Shown one piece after another: positions 7,701 through 15,320 of a stretch of 28,307 bases of DNA (position 1 is the stretch's first letter; the number at the start of each line of letters is the position of its first letter). Source of the stretch: CAYZMS01 sp964479625. GTDB lineage: Bacteria; Bacteroidota; Bacteroidia; Chitinophagales; Saprospiraceae. Where the stretch lies: positions 1-28,307 of the forward strand of contig CAYZMS010000038.1 of NCBI GenBank assembly GCA_964479625.1, in the 5' to 3' direction. Under the pieces are notes generated by a model. It was not told the DNA's origin, ran no database searches, and worked only from the letters and a program-made list of their open reading frames with translations. The position numbers and the translations under genes are program-made.

Positions 7701-7785
7701 AGATGCTTTTGATCGGTATCAGGAACTGGTTCAGCAGGTGAATGCCCTGGAAGCTGAAAGCACAACGGTTGAATCAGGAAAATAA
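4765..7785 (+). CDS. secreted VPS10/BNR-repeat beta-propeller protein
   Basis: This is a 1006-residue protein. A signal peptide ends at about residue 20 (LFLSGTLIAQ). At least ten Asp-box (BNR) turns of the form SxDGGxxW follow, for example KSIDGGQSW, RTRDGGQSW, KSLDGGDSW, KTEDGGKHW and VSKDGGEHW. This architecture is that of the VPS10 or sortilin-like propellers often annotated as glycosyl hydrolases; Asp-boxes are structural and do not prove catalysis. The last third is different: an immunoglobulin-like segment, then a helical region (about residues 900-1000) rich in Glu, Lys and Leu. No T9SS C-terminal domain or lipobox is visible. A 12-bp palindrome, ACCCTTAAGGGT (7785-7796), overlaps the stop codon. 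Confidence 0.8.
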   Translation: MKPIYLLTTLLFLSGTLIAQDAGWLDQLEYREVGPMRGGRVTTVTGVRAQPNVFYMGASGGGVWKSEDYGMSWKNVSDGYFASPSIGAIRVAESDPNVIYVGTGSDGLRSNVIAGKGVYKSIDGGQSWQHTGLGQCGQIGAVEIHPRDHNIAFVAAIGQAFQPNPERGIYRTRDGGQSWEKVLFLSDTTGFADLEFMPSNPNIVYAAAWRGERKPWTIISGGDENGIYKSLDGGDSWERIGKGLPKLMGKIDLAVCPADSKVLYALVEAPGKEGGLYRSKDQGRTFQLTASNSDLKNRPFYYTNIEVDPTNPDIVYAMALRFIKSEDGGKTWRRLSSPHGDNHDLWINPDNTNIWIQANDGGANVSLNAGETWSTQFNQPTAELYQVEVDNQYPYWLYAGQQDNYSTISVPSLPPHSHQAGSNGLIMNTGGCETGPAVPHPLKPHIVYSNCKGRFSVFNKQTGQEQAYDVGAAFMYGHNPKDLKFRFQRVSPIHISPHDPDVVYHTSQFVHKTEDGGKHWVTISPDLTAFEPDKQVISGSPITRDITGEEFYSTIYAIRESPLEAGVIWVGANDGPVHVSKDGGEHWNKVTPKDLGPGGRVDAVEPSPHTPGKAFIAVLRYQLGDWTPYIYKTENYGKSWKLINKGIPNDYPVRVIREDPEREGLLFAGTEYGLFVSFDDGDSWQEFQNNLPITPITDLKIHRSDLVLSTMGRGFWIMDNMSTLQQLPETLETATLFRPKDTYRYRGGLRSSEPSINYPTPTVLIDYFLPKAQTKPVRLSILDPEGKVVQAYSSEQVKDQGNDGSERDMATNEIRFTLTSALKNEKGLHRFRWNMRARGPWNADQNRFGYGPYALPGIYTLRLETDAGIQEQAFDLKMDPRVEESGVTSADLMAQMELEAKVSDLIERTNTLHSKLQNEHSKLTKIKDPGPADEARIAKIEGLLTEFENSDIAYPQQMLLSQVNYLYRIVIGADQRPGQDAFDRYQELVQQVNALEAESTTVESGK

Positions 7786-7930
7786 CCCTTAAGGGTATGG
7801 AGCTAAAGTTTACTGAAAAATCCTAAGCCTTAACTTTCCGCTCCAGATTCCCTTTCGAAAAAGGTAAAAAGCAGGATCAAAGGTTTTTTTTAATTTTTTA
7901 TTTTTAATTTACCCACTCTAAATTAATGGC

Positions 7931-7948
7931 GGGCAGCCTAAGCTGCTC
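7931..7948 (+). other. hairpin in the DUF2853 leader
   Basis: GGGCAGC (7931-7937) pairs with GCTGCTC (7942-7948) with one G-U around a 4-base loop, 32 bases before the ATG at 7981. It lacks a T run, so it is not an obvious terminator. The rest of the 195-base spacer (7786-7980) is AT-rich, with a T8 run near 7887 and no clear promoter. Confidence 0.35.
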
Positions 7949-7980
7949 GTTAAATTCTTTACCACCAAAAAATCTACATT

Positions 7981-8322
7981 ATGAGCCAATTCGATAATGC
8001 CATCGAAGCAGCAAAAAAACAACTTTCCGGTACCGCGAAAAGCGGAGGCATGGACGAGAACCTCCTGATTGCAGTAGCAAAAGGTTTAGGCCCTTCCATT
8101 TACAACGACGATTCCAAGTTGGTGTCCTGTTCCGACAAAGAAGAACGCGAACGCGTAAAGAAAAACTTTCTGATCGGAAAATTAGGTATGGAAGATAGCG
8201 ATGAGTTGGATGCTGCTATCGAAGAAGTATGCCAGGCTATGAGTAGTGAACGGAATAAACTACGTACAGTTTTCTATTACCACCTGGTGAAAAAATTTGG
8301 AAGAGAGTCAATGTACGCCTAA
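7981..8322 (+). CDS. DUF2853 family protein
   Basis: This is a 113-residue, soluble, highly charged helical protein without signal peptide. The central CSDKEERERVKKNFLIGKLG segment (about residues 50-69) and the closing VFYYHLVKKFGRES fit DUF2853, a family of unknown function common in Bacteroidota and some proteobacteria. The ATG follows an A-rich leader without a Shine-Dalgarno sequence. It appears to be a single-gene unit: a hairpin lies upstream and two hairpins follow, the second a clear terminator. Confidence 0.75.
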   Translation: MSQFDNAIEAAKKQLSGTAKSGGMDENLLIAVAKGLGPSIYNDDSKLVSCSDKEERERVKKNFLIGKLGMEDSDELDAAIEEVCQAMSSERNKLRTVFYYHLVKKFGRESMYA

Positions 8323-8340
8323 GGGTTTATAAACTCTTTT

Positions 8341-8367
8341 CTGTGCCTTTAACTATATCCGGCACAG
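8341..8367. other. hairpin without T run
   Basis: CTGTGCC (8341-8347) and GGCACAG (8361-8367) are perfect complements over 7 bp with a 13-base loop. Neither strand has a T run after it. It lies between the DUF2853 stop and the terminator at 8384-8431, so it may be a protective 3' end structure. Confidence 0.4.
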
Positions 8368-8383
8368 TGTGAACCTGAATAAA

Positions 8384-8431
8384 GAGGTTGTTTCGAAAGG
8401 ACAAATAGTCCATGGAAACAGCCTCTTTTTT
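8384..8431. terminator. bidirectional terminator between convergent genes
   Basis: GAGGTTGTTTC (8384-8394) pairs with GAAACAGCCTC (8415-8425), 11 pairs with one G-U; the loop holds an inner GGAC/GTCC pair. Six T follow on the plus strand, and the minus strand ends in CTCTTTATTC. It serves DUF2853 from the left and the HMG-CoA synthase gene from the right. Confidence 0.8.
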
Positions 8432-8451
8432 CATGATTTAAGGTGCTAATG

Positions 8452-9972
8452 TTATGGTCGCTGTGGAGCTACAGAGCCCGACCAACTGTACTCACGAGCT
8501 CCCTCCCGTAAGCCTTTCATGCCCTCTACCCGCTTCAGCCGAAACCCAGGCCTGCCAGGCCATATTGGGTCTTTCCTAAGGCCTCGATGGATTTGTTCAT
8601 AGGTGGCATAATCAATGGCCCGACGCTGATTAAGTCTTTCGAATAGATGAAAGCGGCCTACAAGCTGTTCCCATCCTTCTTGAATTTTCCCGGAGAACAC
8701 CTTAGCCTTTGATCCGCTGCCATAGCCAAAAAAACCAAACATGGCATTATCCAATGGTGTGCCGGCCTGTTGATCGGTTTCCAGTGTACTCATCAATGCC
8801 AGAAAAAGGGACCCGGCATATACATTTCCCACCAAAGAGGAGGCGCGCTCTCCAGGTTCAATGCTTTTTTGGACAAAGGCATGATATGGTGTACTCTTGG
8901 AAAGAGCTTTCAAAAAACTATTATAAGATTTTTTATATGCGTTTTCATCGGCATAGGCAGACCTTTGAGGTGGGGTCAGGCCGGTTTCCCGTTCTATTTC
9001 CGGCCAGTCTCCCTTAGCGAGCATCTCCTCAAAGAAAACTTCGGGGAACATTCTTCTGGCCTGGTAGGCGTAAGGCAGGTGAAAGATCAACCGAAGCCAT
9101 TGGTCGGTAACAGCGGTACCCGCAGCATAGCCCCCTTGTGCCTGATAATGATCCAATGCCTGACGGATCCGTACGCGATAGCAATCATTGGAATAGGGCC
9201 CATCATAGACGGGCATATCTCGATGGAGACTTAAAAAAGATTCATTGCTGTCCAGCACTCCATTAATCTTTAGTTTTTCCCCCAACCTTTTTAATAAGTC
9301 TTCTATCTCCACATTCTGTATTCCGGCAAGTTCCAGAACCTCCTCGATCAGCTTTTCCTTTTCGACCCGGATAACAGGTTTGAAAAAATCATGGACCGGG
9401 GAGGTAGCCACTCCCCATTGTTCATCCAAAGCCAACAGGCGAGGATGCTCTGAAATCAAAACAGCGAATGCTCCCGCACCTTGCGTATATTCTCCTCCTG
9501 AAGTTAATTCGTATTTTGCTATATCCGAGGCAACGACAATTCCCTTTCGCCCTGAACCTGCCCGCACCCAATCCAGGGTATTTTGAAGGGCGTCTACTGC
9601 TCCTATGCAAGCAAAGGTAAGGTCAACCACGTCGCAATGTAAAAAACTCTCCTCTCCATAGTATTGCTCCAGCATTTCGAGTGCATAAGTAATGGTGGGC
9701 TTGGCACCATCCAGGGCACTTTCCGTACCCAGGTATATGCGGCCGATCTCTGAGGGATGGAGATCATTACGGTTCATCAACTCTAAAATGGCATTGGCAG
9801 CCATGGTCGCAGCATCTTCGTCCACATCCGGAATGGCCATAGAAGTAAGGCCCAACCCTTTTTCAAGTTTTGCAACTTCAATATTGCGTGCCACTGCAAG
9901 TTCCCTGATTGGCAGGTATAGGGAAGGAATGTAAGCAGCCAGGTCCTCTATCCCGATGGGTTGATTTTCCAT
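8452..9972 (-). CDS. hydroxymethylglutaryl-CoA synthase family protein
   Basis: This thiolase-fold enzyme condenses acetyl-CoA with acetoacetyl-CoA, probably feeding the mevalonate route to isoprenoids. The catalytic triad is recognisable: Glu84 in LGTE, Cys122 in FACIG and His298 in FHLPYAYQ. At 506 residues it is over 100 longer than typical bacterial enzymes. Part of the excess is a charged helical segment between HDFFKP (about residue 194) and YSNDCY (about 260). The first in-frame start is a TTG at 9987; the ATG at 9972 is preferred because the TTG lies inside a perfect palindrome (9982-9999). No Shine-Dalgarno is seen. No other mevalonate gene is present in the window, so an acyl-carrier-type synthase of another pathway is not excluded. 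Confidence 0.8.
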   Translation of the reverse strand: MENQPIGIEDLAAYIPSLYLPIRELAVARNIEVAKLEKGLGLTSMAIPDVDEDAATMAANAILELMNRNDLHPSEIGRIYLGTESALDGAKPTITYALEMLEQYYGEESFLHCDVVDLTFACIGAVDALQNTLDWVRAGSGRKGIVVASDIAKYELTSGGEYTQGAGAFAVLISEHPRLLALDEQWGVATSPVHDFFKPVIRVEKEKLIEEVLELAGIQNVEIEDLLKRLGEKLKINGVLDSNESFLSLHRDMPVYDGPYSNDCYRVRIRQALDHYQAQGGYAAGTAVTDQWLRLIFHLPYAYQARRMFPEVFFEEMLAKGDWPEIERETGLTPPQRSAYADENAYKKSYNSFLKALSKSTPYHAFVQKSIEPGERASSLVGNVYAGSLFLALMSTLETDQQAGTPLDNAMFGFFGYGSGSKAKVFSGKIQEGWEQLVGRFHLFERLNQRRAIDYATYEQIHRGLRKDPIWPGRPGFRLKRVEGMKGLREGAREYSWSGSVAPQRP

Positions 9973-9981
9973 ATCGTAATG

Positions 9982-9999
9982 TTTCAATAATTATTGAAA
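9982..9999. promoter_or_regulatory. 18-bp perfect palindrome, candidate operator
   Basis: TTTCAATAATTATTGAAA reads identically on both strands. It ends 10 bases before the HMG-CoA synthase ATG, which fits a repressor site over the leader. No matching regulator gene is adjacent. Confidence 0.45.
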
Positions 10000-10306
10000 A
10001 CAAAACCTGATCTGGATTTAAGAGTTTGTCCCAATACTGATAAAAAACTGCTCAGGTACGACCTCCCAAGGCAAAATGAAAAACAAACCCTGTATTCAAG
10101 CAACTGATGATTAGGTTTTTATAAAATCGGCTTACTGAAAAAACTTCCAATGGCTAATCGATCTTTTCTTTTAGAAATAATTTCAAAACCTAAAAAACCA
10201 TTCCTGAGGCCCGGATAGCTAATTCGTCTCAGGTAGGAAAACAAGCCGGGTTTTTTATTATCTTTCCTTTTGTAAACCCTAACGCGCCCCCAAAACTTTA
10301 CTGGCT
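10000..10306. other. divergent spacer, hairpins only
   Basis: This is the spacer between the HMG-CoA synthase and universal stress genes. CCTGAG (10203-10208) pairs with CTCAGG (10228-10233), and CCCGG (10210-10214) could instead pair with CCGGG (10246-10250), which is followed by six T. These could form alternative structures in the leader of the universal stress gene. TATCTTTC at 10260-10267 is one mismatch from a -7 box. No ORF is supported. Confidence 0.3.
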
Positions 10307-11110
10307 ATGAAGAAGTTGCTGGTCCCTGTCGATTTTTCCGCGAATTCGGATGATGCCATGCAATTTGCAATAGGCTTATCCTCGGCTATTGGCTTGGATA
10401 TCACGCTGTTGACTACCTATCTGGCGGGTTCAAGGGCGGGGCATTTCCTGGATCCTAATGAAGTGCTTAAAGCAGATAGCAAAAAGCAAATGGAAGACTA
10501 TCTCTTAAAGTATAAAGATCTGATCCCTTCCGGGAAGAACCTGGATAGTTTCGTGATCAAGGGAAGTCCACAGGCCGCCATCCCACATTTGGCTGACGAA
10601 ACGAATGCAGACCTGATCGTTATGGGAACCAAGGGCGCCACCAATGCCCTGGAGGTAATAGTGGGGAGTACTACCGGAGGGGTAGTCCGGTACACCCAAA
10701 CCCCTGTTCTGGCGATACCTGGAGACTATGAGTTTAAGCCACCCAAAAAAATACTTGTGGCTATTGACGGGAAGTCTACACCAAGAGAGGGAACCTATGC
10801 TCCTCTTTTAGCAATCGCCCGGCAATTCGAATCTTCGATCGCCCTTTTTCACCGACCAAAAGAAAAAGAAGCTAAACTTCCAGAGAAAATCGTCCAGTAC
10901 TTTGCCGAGTTTAAGCCCGAAGTCCATTACACCGCCCCAGATGCTTCTCTTTATAATAGCCTGAATGAACATCTCGAAGCCTTTGGAACAGATATGCTAT
11001 GTATGTTACGCCGTAAACGTACCTTTTTGCAGCGGCTTTTCCAGGGAAGTCAGACTATTCGGCAGATTTACCACACTACCATTCCGCTATTGGTCATGAT
11101 CGAAGAATAA
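10307..11110 (+). CDS. universal stress protein, tandem Usp domains
   Basis: This is a 267-residue cytoplasmic protein with two Usp folds. The first domain (about 1-137) begins LLVPVDFSAN and has the full ATP-binding motif G-x2-G-x9-G-S/T (G107, G110, G120-ST, in MGTKGATNALEVIVGST). The second (about 145-267) has a degenerate motif, so only the first domain is likely to bind ATP. It ends in TIPLLVMIEE. It resembles the protein at 27420-28244, including a shared RTF...LF segment near the end. It is convergent with coaX, with 19 bases between the stops. Confidence 0.85.
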   Translation: MKKLLVPVDFSANSDDAMQFAIGLSSAIGLDITLLTTYLAGSRAGHFLDPNEVLKADSKKQMEDYLLKYKDLIPSGKNLDSFVIKGSPQAAIPHLADETNADLIVMGTKGATNALEVIVGSTTGGVVRYTQTPVLAIPGDYEFKPPKKILVAIDGKSTPREGTYAPLLAIARQFESSIALFHRPKEKEAKLPEKIVQYFAEFKPEVHYTAPDASLYNSLNEHLEAFGTDMLCMLRRKRTFLQRLFQGSQTIRQIYHTTIPLLVMIEE

Positions 11111-11127
11111 ACAAAGCTATACTTTGT
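11111..11127. terminator. small hairpin between convergent genes
   Basis: ACAAAG (11111-11116) pairs with CTTTGT (11122-11127) around CTATA, just past the universal stress stop. The stem is AT-rich and has no T run, so termination is only suggested by its place between the universal stress and coaX stops. Confidence 0.25.
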
Positions 11128-11129
11128 GA

Positions 11130-11900
11130 TCAGGCAACCAATTCCGCTACCTTTCTTAGTCCGTTGATGGTAAGGCGTTCATCCACGGATGTAAACTCCC
11201 CAATCAGGGGCGCCATCAAATAAGCCAGGCCTCCGGTAGCAATTGCCTGATATTGCATTCCCGCTTCCGCTCTTGTTTTTTCCAGTAAATGGCGCACCAT
11301 ACCGGCATAGCCATGTAAAATACCGGCCTGTATGGCGTGAACAGTGTCTGCCCCCAAAACAGATTCAGGCACCTTCAATGGAACTTCCGGCAACTGTGCG
11401 GTTTTTTGAAAAAGGGCCCCAATAGCAGTCTTTAAACCAGGGGCTATGGCTACCCCAAGCATTTTTCCCTCCTTGGAAACCGTGGTAAAGGTCAGGGCAG
11501 TTCCGAAGTCTACAATAATACTATCTGTTTGATGTAAATAAACGGCAGCTAAGGCATTAGCAACCAAGTCCGTCCCGATCTCATTGGTTTGCTTTATGGT
11601 TAGGCCAAGCTTGGGATATATTTCCGGACCCAGCGTAATGGGCTCTCTTCCCGTCAACTGGGTGATGAGCTGTCTAAAAACAGGGCGTAAATGAGGGACA
11701 ACACTACTCAAGACCGATTGGTGGATCGCTTGTGGTAAAAGCCCTTCTTCCAGTAAAAGATTACTCAAATGCTTTTGGTAATACTGTAATGCCGGTTTTT
11801 CCTCCGTAAGGGTAGGTAAACGCCAGAAATGACGCCAGTCGGTTCCGTCATGGGCACCAATAACCACATTGGAGTTTCCAATATCAATAGCCAATTCCAT
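11130..11900 (-). CDS. coaX: type III pantothenate kinase
   Basis: This 256-residue enzyme of the ASKHA fold phosphorylates pantothenate, the first step of coenzyme A synthesis. It starts MELAIDIGNSNVVIG, the conserved phosphate loop with the catalytic Asp. IGTDLVANALAAV, VDFGTALTF and ATGGLAYLM are the other signatures. A GTG start at 11966 would add 22 residues unlike the family, so the ATG at 11900 is used. It lies 71 bases after the lysC stop in the same direction and may be read through from lysC, since no terminator separates them. Confidence 0.9.
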   Translation of the reverse strand: MELAIDIGNSNVVIGAHDGTDWRHFWRLPTLTEEKPALQYYQKHLSNLLLEEGLLPQAIHQSVLSSVVPHLRPVFRQLITQLTGREPITLGPEIYPKLGLTIKQTNEIGTDLVANALAAVYLHQTDSIIVDFGTALTFTTVSKEGKMLGVAIAPGLKTAIGALFQKTAQLPEVPLKVPESVLGADTVHAIQAGILHGYAGMVRHLLEKTRAEAGMQYQAIATGGLAYLMAPLIGEFTSVDERLTINGLRKVAELVA

Positions 11901-11971
11901 AGCGAAGGGTTCTTGATTTGAGCAGAAGGTACAAAGAAGTTTACGGTCAAAAGCGGGAAAATTCACACCTC

Positions 11972-13336
11972 TTACACTCTTACACTCCGGAACAACTCTG
12001 CATCCAGTCTTCTCAAGGCTTCCCCTTTGTGTTCTTCTCCCACCAGAAGAGAAAGATTGTTTCTACTTCCTCCATAGGAAACCATATTAATGGGAATGTT
12101 TCCCAGCGCATCAAAGATCAATTGAGCCTGACCACCCTGGCGGTCCAGATTGTCCCCAACAATGCAAATGATGCTCTTACCGGTTTCGAACTGGATATTG
12201 CCATAGGGTTCCAGATTCCCAATAATGGCATCCAGATAGGTATTGTCATCTATAGTCAGCGAAACGGATACCTCGGAAGTAGTGATCATATCAATGGGTG
12301 TTCGAAACTGTTCAAAAACTTCAAACACCTTTCTTAAAAACCCATAGGCATTCAGCATGCGCCCGGAACGGATCCGGATTGCAGTGATACCTGACTTCGC
12401 GGCTACAGCAGTTATATTTCTTCCTGAAGTGGTGTTGGAGACTAAGGTACCAGCCGCCTGAGGGTCAAAAGTATTTTTCAATCGAATGGGTACACCGGCG
12501 GTTTCCGCCGGAATAACACAGGTAGGATGAAGGATCTTAGCGCCAAAATAAGCTAATTCCGCAGCCTCCCGGTAAGATATGACAGGTATAGGGAACGTAT
12601 CCTCTATGATTCGGGGGTCATTGTTGTGAATACCATCAATATCGGTCCATATCTGGATCTCTTCTGCCTGGATAGCTGCTCCAAATAGAGTAGCGGAATA
12701 GTCGCTGCCTCCCCGTTGAAGGTTGCTGATATCCCCATTTGCATTGCGACAAATGTATCCCTGGGTTATAAAACAGGCCGAGTCAGGATACTGATCAAGA
12801 GCTTCTATTACCTGATTTCGAATATACTCCTGTTCTGGCTCCCCATTTTGATCTGTTTTCACTAGTTCCAATGCAGGCAGTAAGACAGAAGTTCGGCCAA
12901 GCTGGCTTAAATAAAGTTGGAATAGCCTGGTAGAAAAAAGTTCTCCCTGAGCCAGAATGGTTCTTGCTCCAATTGGCGTAGGACCTACTTTTAAGATCCT
13001 AGAAATAACCTCAAAACCTGACCTGATCACCTCTACCCCCTGTTGATAATACGACCCTTCCAGAAGGTCGAAAACAAAACGATCATAGTGTTGCCGCAGG
13101 TTGTTCAGTTCAGTATCTGTCACTTCCCGCTCAGCCCGGATATGGGCTTGGTTTATCCGTTCTAATGCGTTTGTAGTACCTGCGATCGCACTGAGCACGA
13201 TCAACTGCCTTTTGGGTTCATCTATTATTGAAGCGACCTGCCGCATTCGCTCCGGGTTCTCCAGGGAGGTGCCTCCAAATTTCTTTACGATCATGCCTTC
13301 ATTAGTTGAAGTAGTAGGTAATAAGCTTTCTCTCAT
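11972..13336 (-). CDS. lysC: monofunctional aspartate kinase
   Basis: This 454-residue enzyme phosphorylates aspartate, the first step to lysine, threonine and methionine. The kinase domain shows KKFGGTS (about residues 18-24), QRGGSDYSATLFGAA and TDIDGI. The C-terminal part (about 310-454) holds two ACT domains, for example the IDMITTSEVSVSLTIDD stretch, which in this family bind lysine or threonine for feedback control. No homoserine dehydrogenase domain is fused. The ATG at 13336 has GAGGA just upstream and is preferred to the internal ATG at 13294. It has a consensus Bacteroidota promoter at 13359-13388 and is divergent from the ACT-domain regulator gene. Confidence 0.92.
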   Translation of the reverse strand: MRESLLPTTSTNEGMIVKKFGGTSLENPERMRQVASIIDEPKRQLIVLSAIAGTTNALERINQAHIRAEREVTDTELNNLRQHYDRFVFDLLEGSYYQQGVEVIRSGFEVISRILKVGPTPIGARTILAQGELFSTRLFQLYLSQLGRTSVLLPALELVKTDQNGEPEQEYIRNQVIEALDQYPDSACFITQGYICRNANGDISNLQRGGSDYSATLFGAAIQAEEIQIWTDIDGIHNNDPRIIEDTFPIPVISYREAAELAYFGAKILHPTCVIPAETAGVPIRLKNTFDPQAAGTLVSNTTSGRNITAVAAKSGITAIRIRSGRMLNAYGFLRKVFEVFEQFRTPIDMITTSEVSVSLTIDDNTYLDAIIGNLEPYGNIQFETGKSIICIVGDNLDRQGGQAQLIFDALGNIPINMVSYGGSRNNLSLLVGEEHKGEALRRLDAELFRSVRV

Positions 13337-13358
13337 TTTTTCCTCAATTAAGATCTCA

Positions 13359-13388
13359 CAAAGCTATTACCTACAGCAGGCATTTCAA
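13359..13388 (-). promoter_or_regulatory. lysC promoter, Bacteroidota type
   Basis: On the minus strand TTG (13386-13388) is followed after exactly 19 bases by TAGCTTTG (13359-13366), a perfect TAnnTTTG -7 box. The lysC ATG at 13336 lies 22 bases after the box, so the leader is very short. This is the best promoter match in the window. Confidence 0.65.
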
Positions 13389-13406
13389 TGAATTTAGTAA
13401 ATTCAT
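13388..13406. promoter_or_regulatory. 19-bp palindrome, candidate operator of lysC/regulator pair
   Basis: ATGAATTTA (13388-13396) and TAAATTCAT (13398-13406) are perfect complements around one central G. It touches the upstream edge of the lysC -33 box and lies 37 bases before the start of the divergent regulator gene, a position suiting control of both. Confidence 0.5.
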
Positions 13407-13442
13407 ACAATTTTCACACGTTTTGTTTAATTTTTAACAGTT

Positions 13443-14102
13443 TTGCTAAAAATATCAGAGATTGTAACTCAAACTATGGCCAGACGTCCATTTTTGTTCG
13501 AAGCATTGTCAGAGGGCCTGATCAATACTTCTGCTTTAGCCAGAAAGTTAAAACCTGAGATTGAAGGGCATCTGGGGAGGTCTGTTCAAACCGGCGCAGT
13601 TGCCATGGCCCTGAAGCGGATGCAGATCGGACCAATTGAAGCTCAAAAAAAGCCCCTTCAACGCTTCTTTGAAAGGTTAACAGATATCAGCGTCCGGTCG
13701 GGAGTATCGGGATATACTTATACCAATACCGCTGGTTTATTAGGAAAACAGGCCCGTTTATTGGATGTGCTTAGCGAAAGCCCTACTTCTTTTCATACGT
13801 TTTCTAGAGGGGTATCCGAGACTACTATACTCATTTCAGATGATCTTGCCCCTCAACTGGAAGAGCTTTTTGCCGAAGAACAATTGCAGGACCGGGAAAC
13901 ACACCTTGCCTCTATCACCTTGCTTTTACCTCAGGAGAATAGAAGTCTTTACGGGGTTTACTATCACATCCTAAAAGCACTGGCCTGGAATGCCATTAAC
14001 ATTATTGAGATTATTTCCACCTCCAATGAGTTTAGTCTTATTGTTCGGGAAGAGGATGTTGATCAAGCCTTTTCTATACTGCTGAAATTGCGGCATTCGT
14101 GA
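13443..14102 (+). CDS. putative ACT-domain regulator, divergent from lysC
   Basis: This is a 219-residue soluble protein. The N-terminal part (about 1-65) is helical, with PFLFEALSEGLINTSALAR and a later AVAMALKRM, and looks like a winged-helix DNA-binding domain. The C-terminal part (about 155-219), with GVYYHILKALAWNAINIIEI and a final FSIL, is an ACT-like domain, the amino-acid-binding fold. The TTG start at 13443 is chosen because the residues before the first ATG (13476) fit the folded region. I infer an amino-acid-responsive regulator of lysC. It is not one of the named families I recognise, and the DNA-binding call is tentative. Confidence 0.55.
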   Translation: MLKISEIVTQTMARRPFLFEALSEGLINTSALARKLKPEIEGHLGRSVQTGAVAMALKRMQIGPIEAQKKPLQRFFERLTDISVRSGVSGYTYTNTAGLLGKQARLLDVLSESPTSFHTFSRGVSETTILISDDLAPQLEELFAEEQLQDRETHLASITLLLPQENRSLYGVYYHILKALAWNAINIIEIISTSNEFSLIVREEDVDQAFSILLKLRHS

Positions 14103-14185
14103 GAATCGCGTAATTAAAAGCATATTTGCTATATTATTTAGAATTTATTCAAAATCTCCGCGGTACTTTATCCAAAATTTTGAAA

Positions 14186-15223
14186 ATGGCGCTTTTTAAA
14201 TTACTTGTTCTTACCGATCACAGCACCCACAGCAAGGAAAACTCCATTTATTCTTTGCTAGGTGAATTGAGAAAAGATCCACGATGTAAATATATAGACG
14301 TGGCCAGCAGAAGCCTTCCCGAGAACAGCAACTTCTTCCATTACCCGATAGCTACCGACCTTTGGGCCAGTCGGGTAAATAGCAACTTTAAGTGGAGCCC
14401 TGGAGGAGTAGCCTACTACCAAAACAAGCGTTTGGTGAAACTGCTGGATTACGACTATATTTTTATCCGGCTACCCCACCCTGTTTTCGATAAATTTTGG
14501 GAACAGCTGGTATGGTTTTACCCGGAGGATCGCATCATCAATCGTCCTTCGGGTATCCGGAAGACAGGAAGTAAAGCCTTTTTATTGAATTTCCCCGAAT
14601 TATGTCCTCCGATGCAACTCTGCCAAGACCTTGAGTCCGTAGAGCAATTCCGAAAAAAATTCCCAATTATACTAAAGCCACTTTCAAGCTATGGAGGAAA
14701 GGGTATTATTCGAATTGAGGAAAACCGGGTTTGGGATGGTGGCACCATTACCTCCTTTTCTGTATGGGTTGAAGGGATGGATACCAGTCGTTTTCCCTTT
14801 TTAGGTATGCAATATTTGGAAGGGGTCAGGGCTGGTGACAAGCGCATTGTAGTGGTAAATGGCCATATTATCGGGGCTTCTCTAAGGATGCCTGCAGATA
14901 ATTCCTGGCTTTGTAATGCCAGCCAGGGAGGTGCTTCCAAACCAGCCTTACTCACTGATGAGGAAATGATCATGGTCGAAACAGTTACCCCCGTTTTGCA
15001 AAGGGAAGGTGTTTTGTTCTTTGGGCTGGATACACTGGAAGATCACAAAGGGATCCGACATCTATCGGAGATCAATACCCTCAGTATCGGAGGGCTTAAA
15101 CAAATTAATGAGCAATCCAGCACTCCCGTGCTTCCTTTTCTTTCAAAGGTGTTCTGGAATTATTTGGAGGACATTTCTCCTCAACGGAATAGCGATCCCG
15201 GTGCTTACCAAGCCCTTAATTAA
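14186..15223 (+). CDS. GshB-like ATP-grasp ligase A
   Basis: This 345-residue protein is an ATP-grasp amide ligase resembling prokaryotic glutathione synthetase (GshB) in its ATP domain. Visible are K164 in IILKPL, the loop YGGKGI (residues 169-174), GDKR (217-220), LRMP (233-236), D282 and SEIN (294-297). The N-terminal half (LVLTD, DPRCKYIDVASR, IFIRLPHP) should bind the carboxyl substrate. The ATG at 14186 is used rather than a TTG at 14126, because it aligns with the start of the second copy. It leads a four-gene unit with ligase B, a deacylase and moaE. No gshA is nearby, so a true glutathione role is unproven; the substrate is unknown. Confidence 0.75.
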   Translation: MALFKLLVLTDHSTHSKENSIYSLLGELRKDPRCKYIDVASRSLPENSNFFHYPIATDLWASRVNSNFKWSPGGVAYYQNKRLVKLLDYDYIFIRLPHPVFDKFWEQLVWFYPEDRIINRPSGIRKTGSKAFLLNFPELCPPMQLCQDLESVEQFRKKFPIILKPLSSYGGKGIIRIEENRVWDGGTITSFSVWVEGMDTSRFPFLGMQYLEGVRAGDKRIVVVNGHIIGASLRMPADNSWLCNASQGGASKPALLTDEEMIMVETVTPVLQREGVLFFGLDTLEDHKGIRHLSEINTLSIGGLKQINEQSSTPVLPFLSKVFWNYLEDISPQRNSDPGAYQALN

Positions 15224-15320
15224 TGCTATTTTTTAGGAATTAAAAACAGGCTTAATTACCTTTCTCCAAAGGAGAACTAATACTCCCTCTTCTTTTAAAA
15301 GCACCTTTAAACCAACTTAC

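Noticed and set aside
8770..9234. Plus-strand ORF of 154 codons inside the HMG-CoA synthase gene
   Set aside because: Antisense to conserved catalytic regions; no motif, no ribosome site.
14126..14185. TTG start adding 20 residues to ligase A
   Set aside because: The paralogue begins exactly at the internal ATG position in a gap-free alignment, so the ATG at 14186 is used.
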